A stretch of 19,381 nucleotides of DNA. Origin: Saprospiraceae bacterium (GTDB taxonomy: Bacteria; Bacteroidota; Bacteroidia; Bacteroidales; JAIPBB01). The DNA lies in assembly GCA_021739805.1 (NCBI GenBank), contig JAIPBB010000060.1:1-19381 (forward strand), written 5' to 3'. Position 1 is the first letter of the stretch, and every line of letters starts with the position of its first letter. The notes under the pieces are model-generated. The model was not told the DNA's origin and made no database searches. It was given only the letters and a program-made list of their open reading frames with translations. Positions 8,343 to 16,162 of this stretch are shown piece after piece. The position numbers and the translations under genes are program-made.

Positions 8343-9290
8343 ATGTCGACAGAGCAAAAATATAAATACAAGATAATATGTCCAAGATGTGCTTCTGAAA
8401 TAGAATATTTTAGCGATCAACTTAGATGCAAATCATGTTCCAATCATTATCCTATCGTGGATGGAATACCCATTTTGATAGAGGAGACTAAAAGTATATT
8501 TAGGAAATCAGATTTCACAAAGAAAGAAGATACCACATTTAATTCCAGCGAGCGAAAAATCTTCACTCTCGCAAGAAAAATACTACCGTCGATTACCAAC
8601 AATGTTAAAGGAAAAAATAACTTTAAGAGATTTTATAAGGAAATAAAAGATTTTAATGAAAGACCAAAAATACTTGTAGTTGGTGGTAGCATATTAACAC
8701 CTGGAATGGAACCACTATTAGCAGATCAGGATGTTGAATTAATTGAAACGGATGTAGCATTTGGGCCTCGCACTAAGATAATAGCGGATGGACATAGTTT
8801 GCCTTTTGTTGATAATTATTTTGACGGTGTAATCGTAAATGCAGTACTGGAGCATGTGTTAGATCCATATTTAGTTGTTAGTGAAATTTATAGAGTTATG
8901 AAAATTTCAGGTATCGTCTATGCCAGCACACCTTTCATGCAGCAATCTCATATGGCGCCATATGATTTTACTAGATTTACTTATTTAGGTCATAGAAGGT
9001 TGTTTCGAAAATTTATAACAATTGATGATGGACCATCATGTGGACCTGGAACTGCTCTGGCATGGAGCTATACTTTCTTTTTAGCAAGTTTTACCAATAA
9101 TAAAACTATAAGATATTTATTAATCGCATTTGGGCATATCACCTCCTTTTTTCTAAAGTATTTTGATTATTTATTGATAAATAAAAAGGGTGCATATGAT
9201 AATTCATCAAGTTATTATTTTATTGGAAAAAAGGTGACTGAGGCTATAAGTGATCATGAATTGCTGACCTTTTATAAGGGGGCATGGTAA
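8343..9290 (+). CDS. Class I SAM methyltransferase with N-terminal Trm112-like zinc ribbon
   Basis: A 315-residue predicted methyltransferase. The N terminus carries two CxxC pairs, Cys13/Cys16 (CPRC) and Cys29/Cys32 (CKSC), followed by YPIVDGIPILI (36-46). This is the Trm112-like zinc ribbon often fused to Methyltransf_11 domains in glycan clusters. The Rossmann part has ILVVGGS (110-116) as motif I, Glu136-Asp137 at the end of strand 2, ADGHSLPF (148-155) and NAVLEHVLDPYLVVSEIYRV, split over 166-185. The methyl acceptor is unknown; a sugar hydroxyl or a non-reducing chain end are reasonable guesses from context. It sits 24 bases after the acyltransferase and four bases before the next gene. 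The hydrophobic stretch at 256-278 is unusual for a soluble methyltransferase and may anchor it at the membrane. Confidence 0.88.
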   Translation: MSTEQKYKYKIICPRCASEIEYFSDQLRCKSCSNHYPIVDGIPILIEETKSIFRKSDFTKKEDTTFNSSERKIFTLARKILPSITNNVKGKNNFKRFYKEIKDFNERPKILVVGGSILTPGMEPLLADQDVELIETDVAFGPRTKIIADGHSLPFVDNYFDGVIVNAVLEHVLDPYLVVSEIYRVMKISGIVYASTPFMQQSHMAPYDFTRFTYLGHRRLFRKFITIDDGPSCGPGTALAWSYTFFLASFTNNKTIRYLLIAFGHITSFFLKYFDYLLINKKGAYDNSSSYYFIGKKVTEAISDHELLTFYKGAW

Positions 9291-9294
9291 AGTT

Positions 9295-10230
9295 TTGAAA
9301 CAATTTATTGTAAAGTATAGCCGATATATTAAAATATTTATATCGATATGTTTATTACTTTACATTGGCAAAAGTCTTGAATTATCATCGATTTTTGAAT
9401 TATTAAAGCGTATTGATTCTAAAATAATTTCCTTATTTGCGATAATTATTTTGGCAAATTATTTTATAGCTGCATTCAAATGGAGATTCTTACTCAATTC
9501 GCAACAAATAAGTTACAACTATTTATATCTTTTGAAAATCACTTGGATAGGTTCATTCTACAATCAATTTCTGCCCGGCCGAATTGGTGGTGATGCTGTT
9601 AAAGTAATGTATTTATTGAGCGATAATAATATTTCAAAAGAAAAGGCAACCGTTTCGATATTTATCGATCGTATTTATAATCTTCTAGGACTGTTTGTCT
9701 TGGTGCTTGTAGGTTACTATTTAAGTCTTTCATCTGAAGTTCTGCAGACCAAATTAATAGTCGAGTTAATATTACTGCTGACCATAGTATTCATATTAGT
9801 GTGTGCTTTTTTGAAAATATTGAAAAATAGAATTTCTTCACAAAATAAAATCTTAAAAAAGATTCAAAAGTATGCGAATTATTTTTCCGAATACTTTGAA
9901 ATGAATGTACAATCAATTCTACTTTTATTTTATGCTTTACTATACGATTTTGTAGTTATACTCACAATATTTCTTCTTGCAATATCGCTAGGAGTCGAAA
10001 TCGATTTAATAGAATATATTTTTTATGTCCCACTGATATTCTTTATTACATTGCTACCAATTTCTTTTGGTGGGCTAGGTATCCGCGAAGGTGGATTTGT
10101 CTATTTCTTTTCAATTTTTTCTGTCAGTAATGAAATTGCGGTTTCGGTATCCTTATTGCTCTATTTTTCTGTAATGCTAAGTTCGCTACCCGGATTTTTT
10201 CTCCAATTTAAATCAATTAAAACTCATTGA
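9295..10230 (+). CDS. UPF0104/LPG-synthase transmembrane-region family membrane protein (flippase-like)
   Basis: A 311-residue integral membrane protein with about seven or eight helices, matching the lysylphosphatidylglycerol synthetase TM-region/UPF0104 family. The two hallmark motifs are FYNQFLPGRIGGDAVK (88-103) and LPISFGGLGIREGG (254-267). In MprF the homologous membrane part flips the aminoacylated lipid. Members in glycan clusters are suspected lipid or polyprenyl-sugar flippases, but this is not shown for this one. No soluble catalytic domain is attached, so it is not a full MprF. TTG at 9295 is the start, with a GGGGG-containing stretch near 9278-9283, somewhat far for an ideal ribosome binding site. 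It could work beside Wzx on a different lipid-linked substrate. Confidence 0.83.
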   Translation: MKQFIVKYSRYIKIFISICLLLYIGKSLELSSIFELLKRIDSKIISLFAIIILANYFIAAFKWRFLLNSQQISYNYLYLLKITWIGSFYNQFLPGRIGGDAVKVMYLLSDNNISKEKATVSIFIDRIYNLLGLFVLVLVGYYLSLSSEVLQTKLIVELILLLTIVFILVCAFLKILKNRISSQNKILKKIQKYANYFSEYFEMNVQSILLLFYALLYDFVVILTIFLLAISLGVEIDLIEYIFYVPLIFFITLLPISFGGLGIREGGFVYFFSIFSVSNEIAVSVSLLLYFSVMLSSLPGFFLQFKSIKTH

Positions 10231-10268
10231 ATTGTAACCATCCTAGATTAATTATTAAGAGATTTTGA

Positions 10269-11360
10269 TTGAACTTATTATTAATTATTGATAGTCTCAA
10301 TATTGGAGGAAAAGAAAAGCAACTTTTTGAATTAGTGATTGGATTACCAAAAAATTATAATATCTATGTAATAACTTTTAATAAAAACAATTACTATAAA
10401 GGTATTAATGTTCATGTTAAAAACATAGTAGTTTATGAAAAGAATAGAAAATCTGTATCCTATATATTATATCTTATAAAATATATTAATAAACATAAAA
10501 TTGACATTGTACATACGTGGGACGTAGTATCTGCTATCTTCTCAGGTTTAGCTTCTATTTTCACTAAAATTCCTCATATTAATGGTTCAATTAGAGGGAG
10601 TGCTGCTGTTCCATTATTAAGTAAAAGGTATTTACTCAATCACATCAGCTATTTGGTTTCTAATATTGTTGTTGCAAATTCTAAAGCTGGGTTAAAATCA
10701 ATAAAAAAAAGTAATAACCAAAAATATCGATATATATATAACGGAATAAAAATAAATAATTCTCCTTCAGGATTTTCGCAACAAAAAATTAATCAATATG
10801 GACTAAAGGATAAATTTATTGTAGGAATGGTCGCCAATTTTAGAAATGGCAAGGATTATGATACATTTATCAAAGCAGCCGTTGCTCTAGTTCATAAATA
10901 CGAAGATATAGTATTTATCGCCATTGGAGATGGTGAATCATTTGAGCGTATTGTAAATTCCGTTGAATTTCATCTGAGAAAGCGCATAATATTCCTTGGC
11001 AAAATAGAGCAACCGATTGACTTTATTCATAGCTTTGATATTGGTGTAATGATGTCAAGCAAAAATTCACTTCACGGTGAGGGAATTTCTAATTCAATAA
11101 TGGAATATATGAGTATGGGGAGAGCTGTGATTGCGACTGAAAGCGGCGGTAATAATGAATTAGTAAAAGATCGATATAATGGAATTATTGTTCCAGAAAA
11201 GGATTGTCGTGAATTAATACTTGCCATTTTACGGCTACGTAACAATCCAAAATTGCTCAAGGAATACGGTAAAAACAGTTACAAGAAAATTAGTCGAGAA
11301 TTCTCGAATGAACAAATGGTCGCAAATTACAATGATTTGTATCTGGAGTGCGTTAAGTAG
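10269..11360 (+). CDS. Glycosyltransferase family 4
   Basis: A 363-residue GT-B glycosyltransferase. The N terminus LIIDSLNIGGKEKQLFEL (5-22) is the standard acceptor-domain start with its G-G-x-E/K-x-x loop. VHTWDVVSAI (81-90) and IRGS (108-111) follow the family pattern. In the donor domain VGMVANFRNGKDY (185-197) holds the phosphate-binding Arg and Lys, IGDGE is at 219-223, and HGEGISNSIMEYMSMG (269-284) carries a full E-x7-E pair, Glu271 and Glu279. TTG at 10269 is preferred because the protein starts canonically there; AAGAGA at 10257-10262 may be its ribosome binding site. A 38-base gap before it holds no visible hairpin. It probably adds one sugar of the repeat; donor and linkage cannot be predicted. 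Confidence 0.9.
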   Translation: MNLLLIIDSLNIGGKEKQLFELVIGLPKNYNIYVITFNKNNYYKGINVHVKNIVVYEKNRKSVSYILYLIKYINKHKIDIVHTWDVVSAIFSGLASIFTKIPHINGSIRGSAAVPLLSKRYLLNHISYLVSNIVVANSKAGLKSIKKSNNQKYRYIYNGIKINNSPSGFSQQKINQYGLKDKFIVGMVANFRNGKDYDTFIKAAVALVHKYEDIVFIAIGDGESFERIVNSVEFHLRKRIIFLGKIEQPIDFIHSFDIGVMMSSKNSLHGEGISNSIMEYMSMGRAVIATESGGNNELVKDRYNGIIVPEKDCRELILAILRLRNNPKLLKEYGKNSYKKISREFSNEQMVANYNDLYLECVK

Positions 11361-11368
11361 AAATATTT

Positions 11369-13132
11369 ATGACAATTTTGAATAAAACGAATTGGGTAAT
11401 TACTAATATTGAAACGGATAGAAAACCGAATAAAAAATATAAATCATTCGACCTATATTACTCCGAAGACCTTCAAATATTCGAGAACAATGATATTCTT
11501 TTTATTATTGAAGGATACATACTTCCAAGACTAGAATTCAATAAAGAATTTGTTAGATTCACTCAATCTGCGCTATTGGCTAAAATATATGCCGAATTAG
11601 GCGATCGTTTTTATTTGAAAATCAAAGGTGTGTATAATATTATTATTATCGATGGTGAAAAAATTTCCATTTTTAATGATATACATAGTCTAAAAAAATT
11701 CTTCATTTACGAAAATGATCGAAAATATTTTATTAGTAATAGTCTGAAAAGTATTGCTCACAATATAGAATTAACTCCCTCGATTGAAAATATTGTCTCT
11801 TTTGCTTTATTAAACCATTTTGTTAATGGAATGACGCTTTTTGCCGGTGTTAATTACAGTAAACCCGCTTCAAAAGTAACAATTACAAGTGATTCAAGTA
11901 TTACTTATGACAATTATTGGCTACCTACTGATTTATTTTTTACCAATTTTTCCGATGACACGATAGGGGATTTAGCAAATCATTGGAAGAGGTTAATATG
12001 TGGTTACCATGAATTTATCAGACCTACAGGCACTTCAATCACGCTTACGGGTGGTAATGATAGTCGTATGGTATTATCTGGTTTACTTTCCAATAACATC
12101 ACCCCAAATTCATTTACATTTGGGGACCCAGAATCTGCAGATGCAAGTATTTCTAAGGAAATTGCAGCTGATTTAAGACTAAATCATAATACTTATTTTG
12201 TTAACAACCCAAGTTGTGAATGGTTCGAAACGAAGTGTAGACTAATCGTCCAATATGGGAATTCCCTGATTAATATCCATCGTGCACATAGACTAGAAGC
12301 TGCAGAAAATGAGGCTGTAAGTAATCCTGAATCTGAAATGCTTTTTACGGGTCTCGTTGGTGGAGAATACTTAAAAGAACCTAAGTATAATGATCTTACA
12401 ATTCCAAAATTGTTTTCACAATTAAATAAAATAAATGGTAGAAAGAGAAAAGAAGAGCTAATTAAAAAACTCTTACTTAAAAAAGGTTTAGAAATTGATA
12501 ATATTAATATCGCATTGATATTGGATACAATTGAACCCATAATCGCTGATTATAGGTCTCATAGCAAGCGACAGCAAAAATTTATACACACATTCAACTA
12601 TTATTCTTCAGTACATCATACTCAAGATCCCAGTTTGTTTAGTCTTCATATAAAATATATTATAAATCCTTTTATGGATATCGATTTTTTAGAAAAAATA
12701 GCATCATCCAAAGATTGGTATCCCAATAAAAATAAATTTTCGATTTCATCGGTTAATAACTCTTATCTGTTAGCCAAAATTACCCATACTCTAGACCCAC
12801 GACTTTCAAAACATTTTTACGCAAAAAAAGGTAGTTACACCGGGGAAGAGATTGTGAATCAACCATTTTTGCATAATCTAAAACGAATTATTAGGCTTGT
12901 TCTAGGGCAAAAAAGAAGATACAAGCAGAATTTCCCTCTTGGCTTGTGGTTATATGATTATTGTAGCAAAGAATTGTCTCATTTGCATCCTGAGGTTCTC
13001 AAATTGTTCAAAAAAAAATTCTTGCTAAGTAACCTTGAGTCTTTAAAATCTATAAAGGTTGAGGCAGAATGGAAAATAGTTACAAATGCTATCAACATAT
13101 CTCTTAATTTAAAGAATTTTCACAATGCCTAA
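11369..13132 (+). CDS. Asparagine-synthase-related protein lacking the glutaminase nucleophile
   Basis: A 587-residue homologue of AsnB-type enzymes. The C-terminal synthetase half has the PP-loop as LTGGNDSRM (226-234, against SGGxDS in AsnB) and a later GLVGGEYLKEP (328-338) where AsnB has SGxGxDE. This half should bind ATP and adenylate a carboxylate. The N-terminal half (about 1-160) has strand patterns such as DILFIIEGYILP and YNIIIIDG that resemble the Ntn glutaminase fold. However, residue 2 is Thr rather than Cys, so ammonia release from glutamine is not expected. Similar enzymes (beta-lactam synthetase, lasso-peptide cyclase) use an amine other than ammonia. I infer an amide-forming role on an amino sugar or amino acid, coupled to the ATP-grasp gene that overlaps it by 8 bases. 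True asparagine synthesis is unlikely. Confidence 0.82.
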   Translation: MTILNKTNWVITNIETDRKPNKKYKSFDLYYSEDLQIFENNDILFIIEGYILPRLEFNKEFVRFTQSALLAKIYAELGDRFYLKIKGVYNIIIIDGEKISIFNDIHSLKKFFIYENDRKYFISNSLKSIAHNIELTPSIENIVSFALLNHFVNGMTLFAGVNYSKPASKVTITSDSSITYDNYWLPTDLFFTNFSDDTIGDLANHWKRLICGYHEFIRPTGTSITLTGGNDSRMVLSGLLSNNITPNSFTFGDPESADASISKEIAADLRLNHNTYFVNNPSCEWFETKCRLIVQYGNSLINIHRAHRLEAAENEAVSNPESEMLFTGLVGGEYLKEPKYNDLTIPKLFSQLNKINGRKRKEELIKKLLLKKGLEIDNINIALILDTIEPIIADYRSHSKRQQKFIHTFNYYSSVHHTQDPSLFSLHIKYIINPFMDIDFLEKIASSKDWYPNKNKFSISSVNNSYLLAKITHTLDPRLSKHFYAKKGSYTGEEIVNQPFLHNLKRIIRLVLGQKRRYKQNFPLGLWLYDYCSKELSHLHPEVLKLFKKKFLLSNLESLKSIKVEAEWKIVTNAINISLNLKNFHNA

Positions 13133-14177
13133 AATTGCAATATTAGCAAATGAATTGGAAGATGATCATATTTATTGGGTGAAAGCAATAAATGAATTCT
13201 CAAATCGGTTAAGTTACAATATTATTAAACTAACTCATGCTGATTGGCTAGATCAATTAACTAATGAAAAATATGATTTGCTCCTGGCAAAACCGCCGGG
13301 ACTTACAGCAAAGTTTAAACAACTTTATGATGAAAGAATACATATTTTAGAGCATGCATTGAATATCCCAATATATCCTTCGCCACTAGAAATATATATA
13401 TATGAGAATAAGCGGTATTTTTATTCATGGATGGAAGCTAATAATTTACCACATGCTAGAACAAGAATATTTTACGACCAAAAAGAAGCAATGAATTACA
13501 TAGCTAAGGTTGATTTTCCTATAGTTGGGAAGACAAATATAGGAGCTTCAGGAAGTGGTGTTAAAGTAATAAATAATTTAAATGATGCGCATAATTATAT
13601 AAATCAGGCATTCACCAAAAAAGGAGTTTCTAAACGCTGGGGACCTAATTTTTCGAAAGGTGGACTAATTAGAAGAGGTGCTAAATATTTTGTGAACCCT
13701 TCAGAAATTAAGAATAAAGTAAGCATATATAAGAGTCAAAAATCAGATTCACAAAACGGTTTTGTGATTTTTCAACAATTTATACCGCATGATTTTGAAT
13801 GGCGAATAGTTGCTATCGGGGATTCCTATTTCGCTCATAAAAAACTTAAAATTGGTGAAAAGGCGAGTGGTTCAACTTTAAAAAACTATGACAATCCACC
13901 TAGTTATTTGTTTACATTCGCTCGAGAAATAATGGAAAAATTCCATTTAACTTCGCAAGCAATCGATGTTTTTGAAGATGTTGATGGACGTATATTAATT
14001 AACGAAATGCAGTGCATTTTTGGACAGTCGGATCAGTATCAGATGTTGGTTGACGGAAAGAGAGGGAGATACAAATTTATAGATCAATTGTGGGTATTTG
14101 AAGAAGGTGAATTTAACCGAAATTCGTCTTTTAATCTTCGGCTTGAAAGTGCTTTTAAATTAATCTCTGATAAATGA
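13125..14177 (+). CDS. ATP-grasp family carboxylate-amine ligase-like protein
   Basis: A 350-residue protein that I assign to the ATP-grasp superfamily, whose members join a carboxylate to an amine or thiol via an acyl phosphate. Evidence is FPIVGKTNIGASGSGVKVI (131-149), giving the ATP lysine Lys136 and the flexible glycine-rich loop, and VIFQQFIPHDFEWRI (214-228), the hinge with an Arg227. Asp281 in SQAIDVFE and ILINEMQCIFGQ (290-301) follow, where Glu294 would bind magnesium and Gln stands at the usual Asn position. A proline-rich segment IPIYPSP (81-87) ends the N-terminal pre-grasp domain. Its start overlaps the asparagine-synthase-like gene and its stop overlaps the next glycosyltransferase as ATGATG/TGA. 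Substrates are unknown. From context, an amino acid or amino-sugar acid is a plausible partner. Confidence 0.82.
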   Translation: MPKIAILANELEDDHIYWVKAINEFSNRLSYNIIKLTHADWLDQLTNEKYDLLLAKPPGLTAKFKQLYDERIHILEHALNIPIYPSPLEIYIYENKRYFYSWMEANNLPHARTRIFYDQKEAMNYIAKVDFPIVGKTNIGASGSGVKVINNLNDAHNYINQAFTKKGVSKRWGPNFSKGGLIRRGAKYFVNPSEIKNKVSIYKSQKSDSQNGFVIFQQFIPHDFEWRIVAIGDSYFAHKKLKIGEKASGSTLKNYDNPPSYLFTFAREIMEKFHLTSQAIDVFEDVDGRILINEMQCIFGQSDQYQMLVDGKRGRYKFIDQLWVFEEGEFNRNSSFNLRLESAFKLISDK

Positions 14178-15127
14178 TGAAGATTTTATTTGTTTGTTCA
14201 GGGAATAATAAGTTTGGCATATCCCCAATTGTTAATAATCAAGCAGAATCATTAAAAAAAAATGGCGTTGATTTAGACATCCATGCTATTAAAGGAAAGG
14301 GTTTTACTGGTTATTTAAAATCTGTATCTGGAATTCGACACAAATTAAAATCTAATGATTATGATCTGATTCATGCACATTATTCACTTTCTGCAATAGC
14401 AGTTACAATTTCTTTTCCGAGAAAACCGATTGTGGTTTCGTTGATGGGAAGTGACTCAAAGATGAGTTTTTTTTGGCTTACTATAATCCGTTTTTGCTAT
14501 GTATTTAAAATTTGGGGAAGGGTAGTTGTTAAATCATCCGAGATGCAAAAATCTTTAAAATTACCCAAAACGATTCAGCTTCCGAACGGAGTAGATCTCG
14601 AGAAATTTGATGTAGTACAAAAAGAGGTAGCTAAGAAAAATCTTGGGTTATCACCGGACAAGAATTATATTTTATTTTTGTCGAATCCTTCTAGATATGA
14701 AAAGAACTATCAGCTTGCAGAAGATGCGGTTAGTCTAATTAAAAAAAACTCAGCTGAATTAATAACAGTTTTTAATAAAGAGCATTCGCAGGTTAGAAAT
14801 TATTTGTATGCAGTTGACCTACTACTATTAACATCCCTCTGGGAGGGTTCTCCAAATGCAGTAAAAGAAGCAATGTGTTGCAATTTACCCGTGGTGGCTA
14901 CTGATGTTGGTGATGTCAAATGGTTGTTTGGGGACATGCCCGGTTATTATTTGTCCTCCTTTCGTCCAGAAGATATGTGTGAACTCATTGACGCTGCCTT
15001 AATTTTTGCAAAAAAAAATGGACGAACTGAAGGTAGAACTAGAATCTTGGAGTTAGGATTGGATTCACAATCAATTGCTACTCGATTAATCAATTTATAT
15101 AAGGAAGTGCTAAAAGAAGCAGTGTAA
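14174..15127 (+). CDS. Glycosyltransferase family 4, short form
   Basis: A 317-residue GT-B glycosyltransferase, shorter than the usual 350-380. Acceptor-domain features are KILFVCSGNNKFGISPIV (3-20), DLIHAHYSLSA (64-74) and VSLMGSD (88-94). The donor domain has LPNGVDLEKF (136-145), SNPSRYEKNYQLAE (170-183) with Arg174 and Lys177, and TSLWEGSPNAVKEAM (220-234). The E-x7-E pair is Glu224 and Glu232, followed by TDVGDV (243-248). The shortening falls between the RxxK block and the E-x7-E block, where the usual G-x-G loop segment is reduced, as in a known compact subgroup. Start could be either of two ATGs (14174 or 14177). It lies between the ATP-grasp and FemAB-like genes and so may transfer the sugar those enzymes decorate. 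Confidence 0.88.
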   Translation: MMKILFVCSGNNKFGISPIVNNQAESLKKNGVDLDIHAIKGKGFTGYLKSVSGIRHKLKSNDYDLIHAHYSLSAIAVTISFPRKPIVVSLMGSDSKMSFFWLTIIRFCYVFKIWGRVVVKSSEMQKSLKLPKTIQLPNGVDLEKFDVVQKEVAKKNLGLSPDKNYILFLSNPSRYEKNYQLAEDAVSLIKKNSAELITVFNKEHSQVRNYLYAVDLLLLTSLWEGSPNAVKEAMCCNLPVVATDVGDVKWLFGDMPGYYLSSFRPEDMCELIDAALIFAKKNGRTEGRTRILELGLDSQSIATRLINLYKEVLKEAV

Positions 15128-15160
15128 TAATAATATCATTGACCTAATTGACAAAAAAAA

Positions 15161-16162
15161 ATGTATATAATAACAGACCCTCATAAGCTCGATTTAATGG
15201 AATTAGAAACTTTTGTCTATAATCATCCACATGCCAACTTTTTTCAATCGACTAAAGCATACAATTATTTTAGTAGTATAAAAAATCATAGTTCAATTCT
15301 GATTGTTGCTAGAAATCAGCACGAAATAATCGGGAGTTTGCTAGCTGTATTAATTAAAGAGGGTCGCGGTCTTAAAGGGCACCTGTCTAAGCGCTGCATA
15401 ATTTGGGGTGGCCCACTAGTTAAAAATGATGACGATTTTGTATATCGCAAATTATTAATTTCACTAAACAAGTTGGTTGAAAACAAAGCTATTTACACTG
15501 AATTCAGAAACCTCAACAATATCTCGAGCAATAGTGAAGCATTTTTTGATAATGGTTATATATTTAGTGAGCATCTCAATTATATCGTACCCATAGACAA
15601 TTTAGAAAAAACTAAGTCGAATTTTAGTAAGAGCAAGAAACGACAGATTAGTAAAAGTTTGAATGCAGGTGCGATAATAATTGAAGGAAATAGTGAAACG
15701 CAAATTGCAGAATTCTACCAAATATTATCAGATCTTTACAAAAATAAAGTTGGTAAGCCAATACCAAATTTTAAATTATTTACAAATTTCTTAACTGACA
15801 AGGATTTGGGGAAATATTTCTTGATATTGTATGACTCAAAGATTGTTGGTGGGATAATGTGTCCGATATACAAAGATACTATTTATGAATGGTATATTTG
15901 TGGTTTAGATGGAGTATTCGATAATCTTTTCCCCAGTGTGCTAGCGACATATGCCCCGATTGAATATGCTGCCCGTAATAGTCTTAATTATTTCGATTTT
16001 ATGGGTGCTGGCAAGCCAAACGAAGATTATGGTGTTCGCGAATTCAAATCAAAGTTTGGAGGGGATTTAGTTAATTTTGGTCGGTTTAAAAGAATTAATA
16101 GTTCTCTTAAATATAAATTAGGGGAGTTAGGAGTCAAAATATTAGGAATGATCTCAAGATGA
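15161..16162 (+). CDS. FemAB/GNAT-fold acyltransferase-like protein
   Basis: A 333-residue protein resembling the FemA/FemB/FemX and BioF2-like group, built of two GNAT-like domains. In cell-wall Fem enzymes such proteins move an amino acid from aminoacyl-tRNA to an amine. Family-like segments are NHPHANFFQST (21-31), SKSKKRQISKSLNAGAIII (157-174, the usual basic stretch of this group), YFLILYDSKIVGGIM (219-233), YEWYICGLDG (242-251), FPSVLATYAPIEYA (257-270) and YFDFMGAGKPNEDYGVREFKSKFGG, split over 277-301. The last is the most telling match. The start follows an A-rich run after a 33-base gap; it ends in an ATGA overlap with the DUF354 gene. Context suggests acylation of an amino sugar by an amino acid or other acyl group. 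A donor other than aminoacyl-tRNA is possible. Confidence 0.82.
   Translation: MYIITDPHKLDLMELETFVYNHPHANFFQSTKAYNYFSSIKNHSSILIVARNQHEIIGSLLAVLIKEGRGLKGHLSKRCIIWGGPLVKNDDDFVYRKLLISLNKLVENKAIYTEFRNLNNISSNSEAFFDNGYIFSEHLNYIVPIDNLEKTKSNFSKSKKRQISKSLNAGAIIIEGNSETQIAEFYQILSDLYKNKVGKPIPNFKLFTNFLTDKDLGKYFLILYDSKIVGGIMCPIYKDTIYEWYICGLDGVFDNLFPSVLATYAPIEYAARNSLNYFDFMGAGKPNEDYGVREFKSKFGGDLVNFGRFKRINSSLKYKLGELGVKILGMISR

Noticed and set aside
12193..12540. 115-codon open frame on the minus strand
   Set aside because: It lies opposite the conserved asparagine-synthase-like gene and has no domain signature, so it is a shadow frame.
15139..15171. TTGAC direct repeat and a TATAAT near the start of the FemAB-like gene, as a possible internal promoter
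   Set aside because: Spacers are 12 or 21 bases rather than 16-18, and the TATAAT lies inside the coding start. AT-rich DNA gives such matches by chance.
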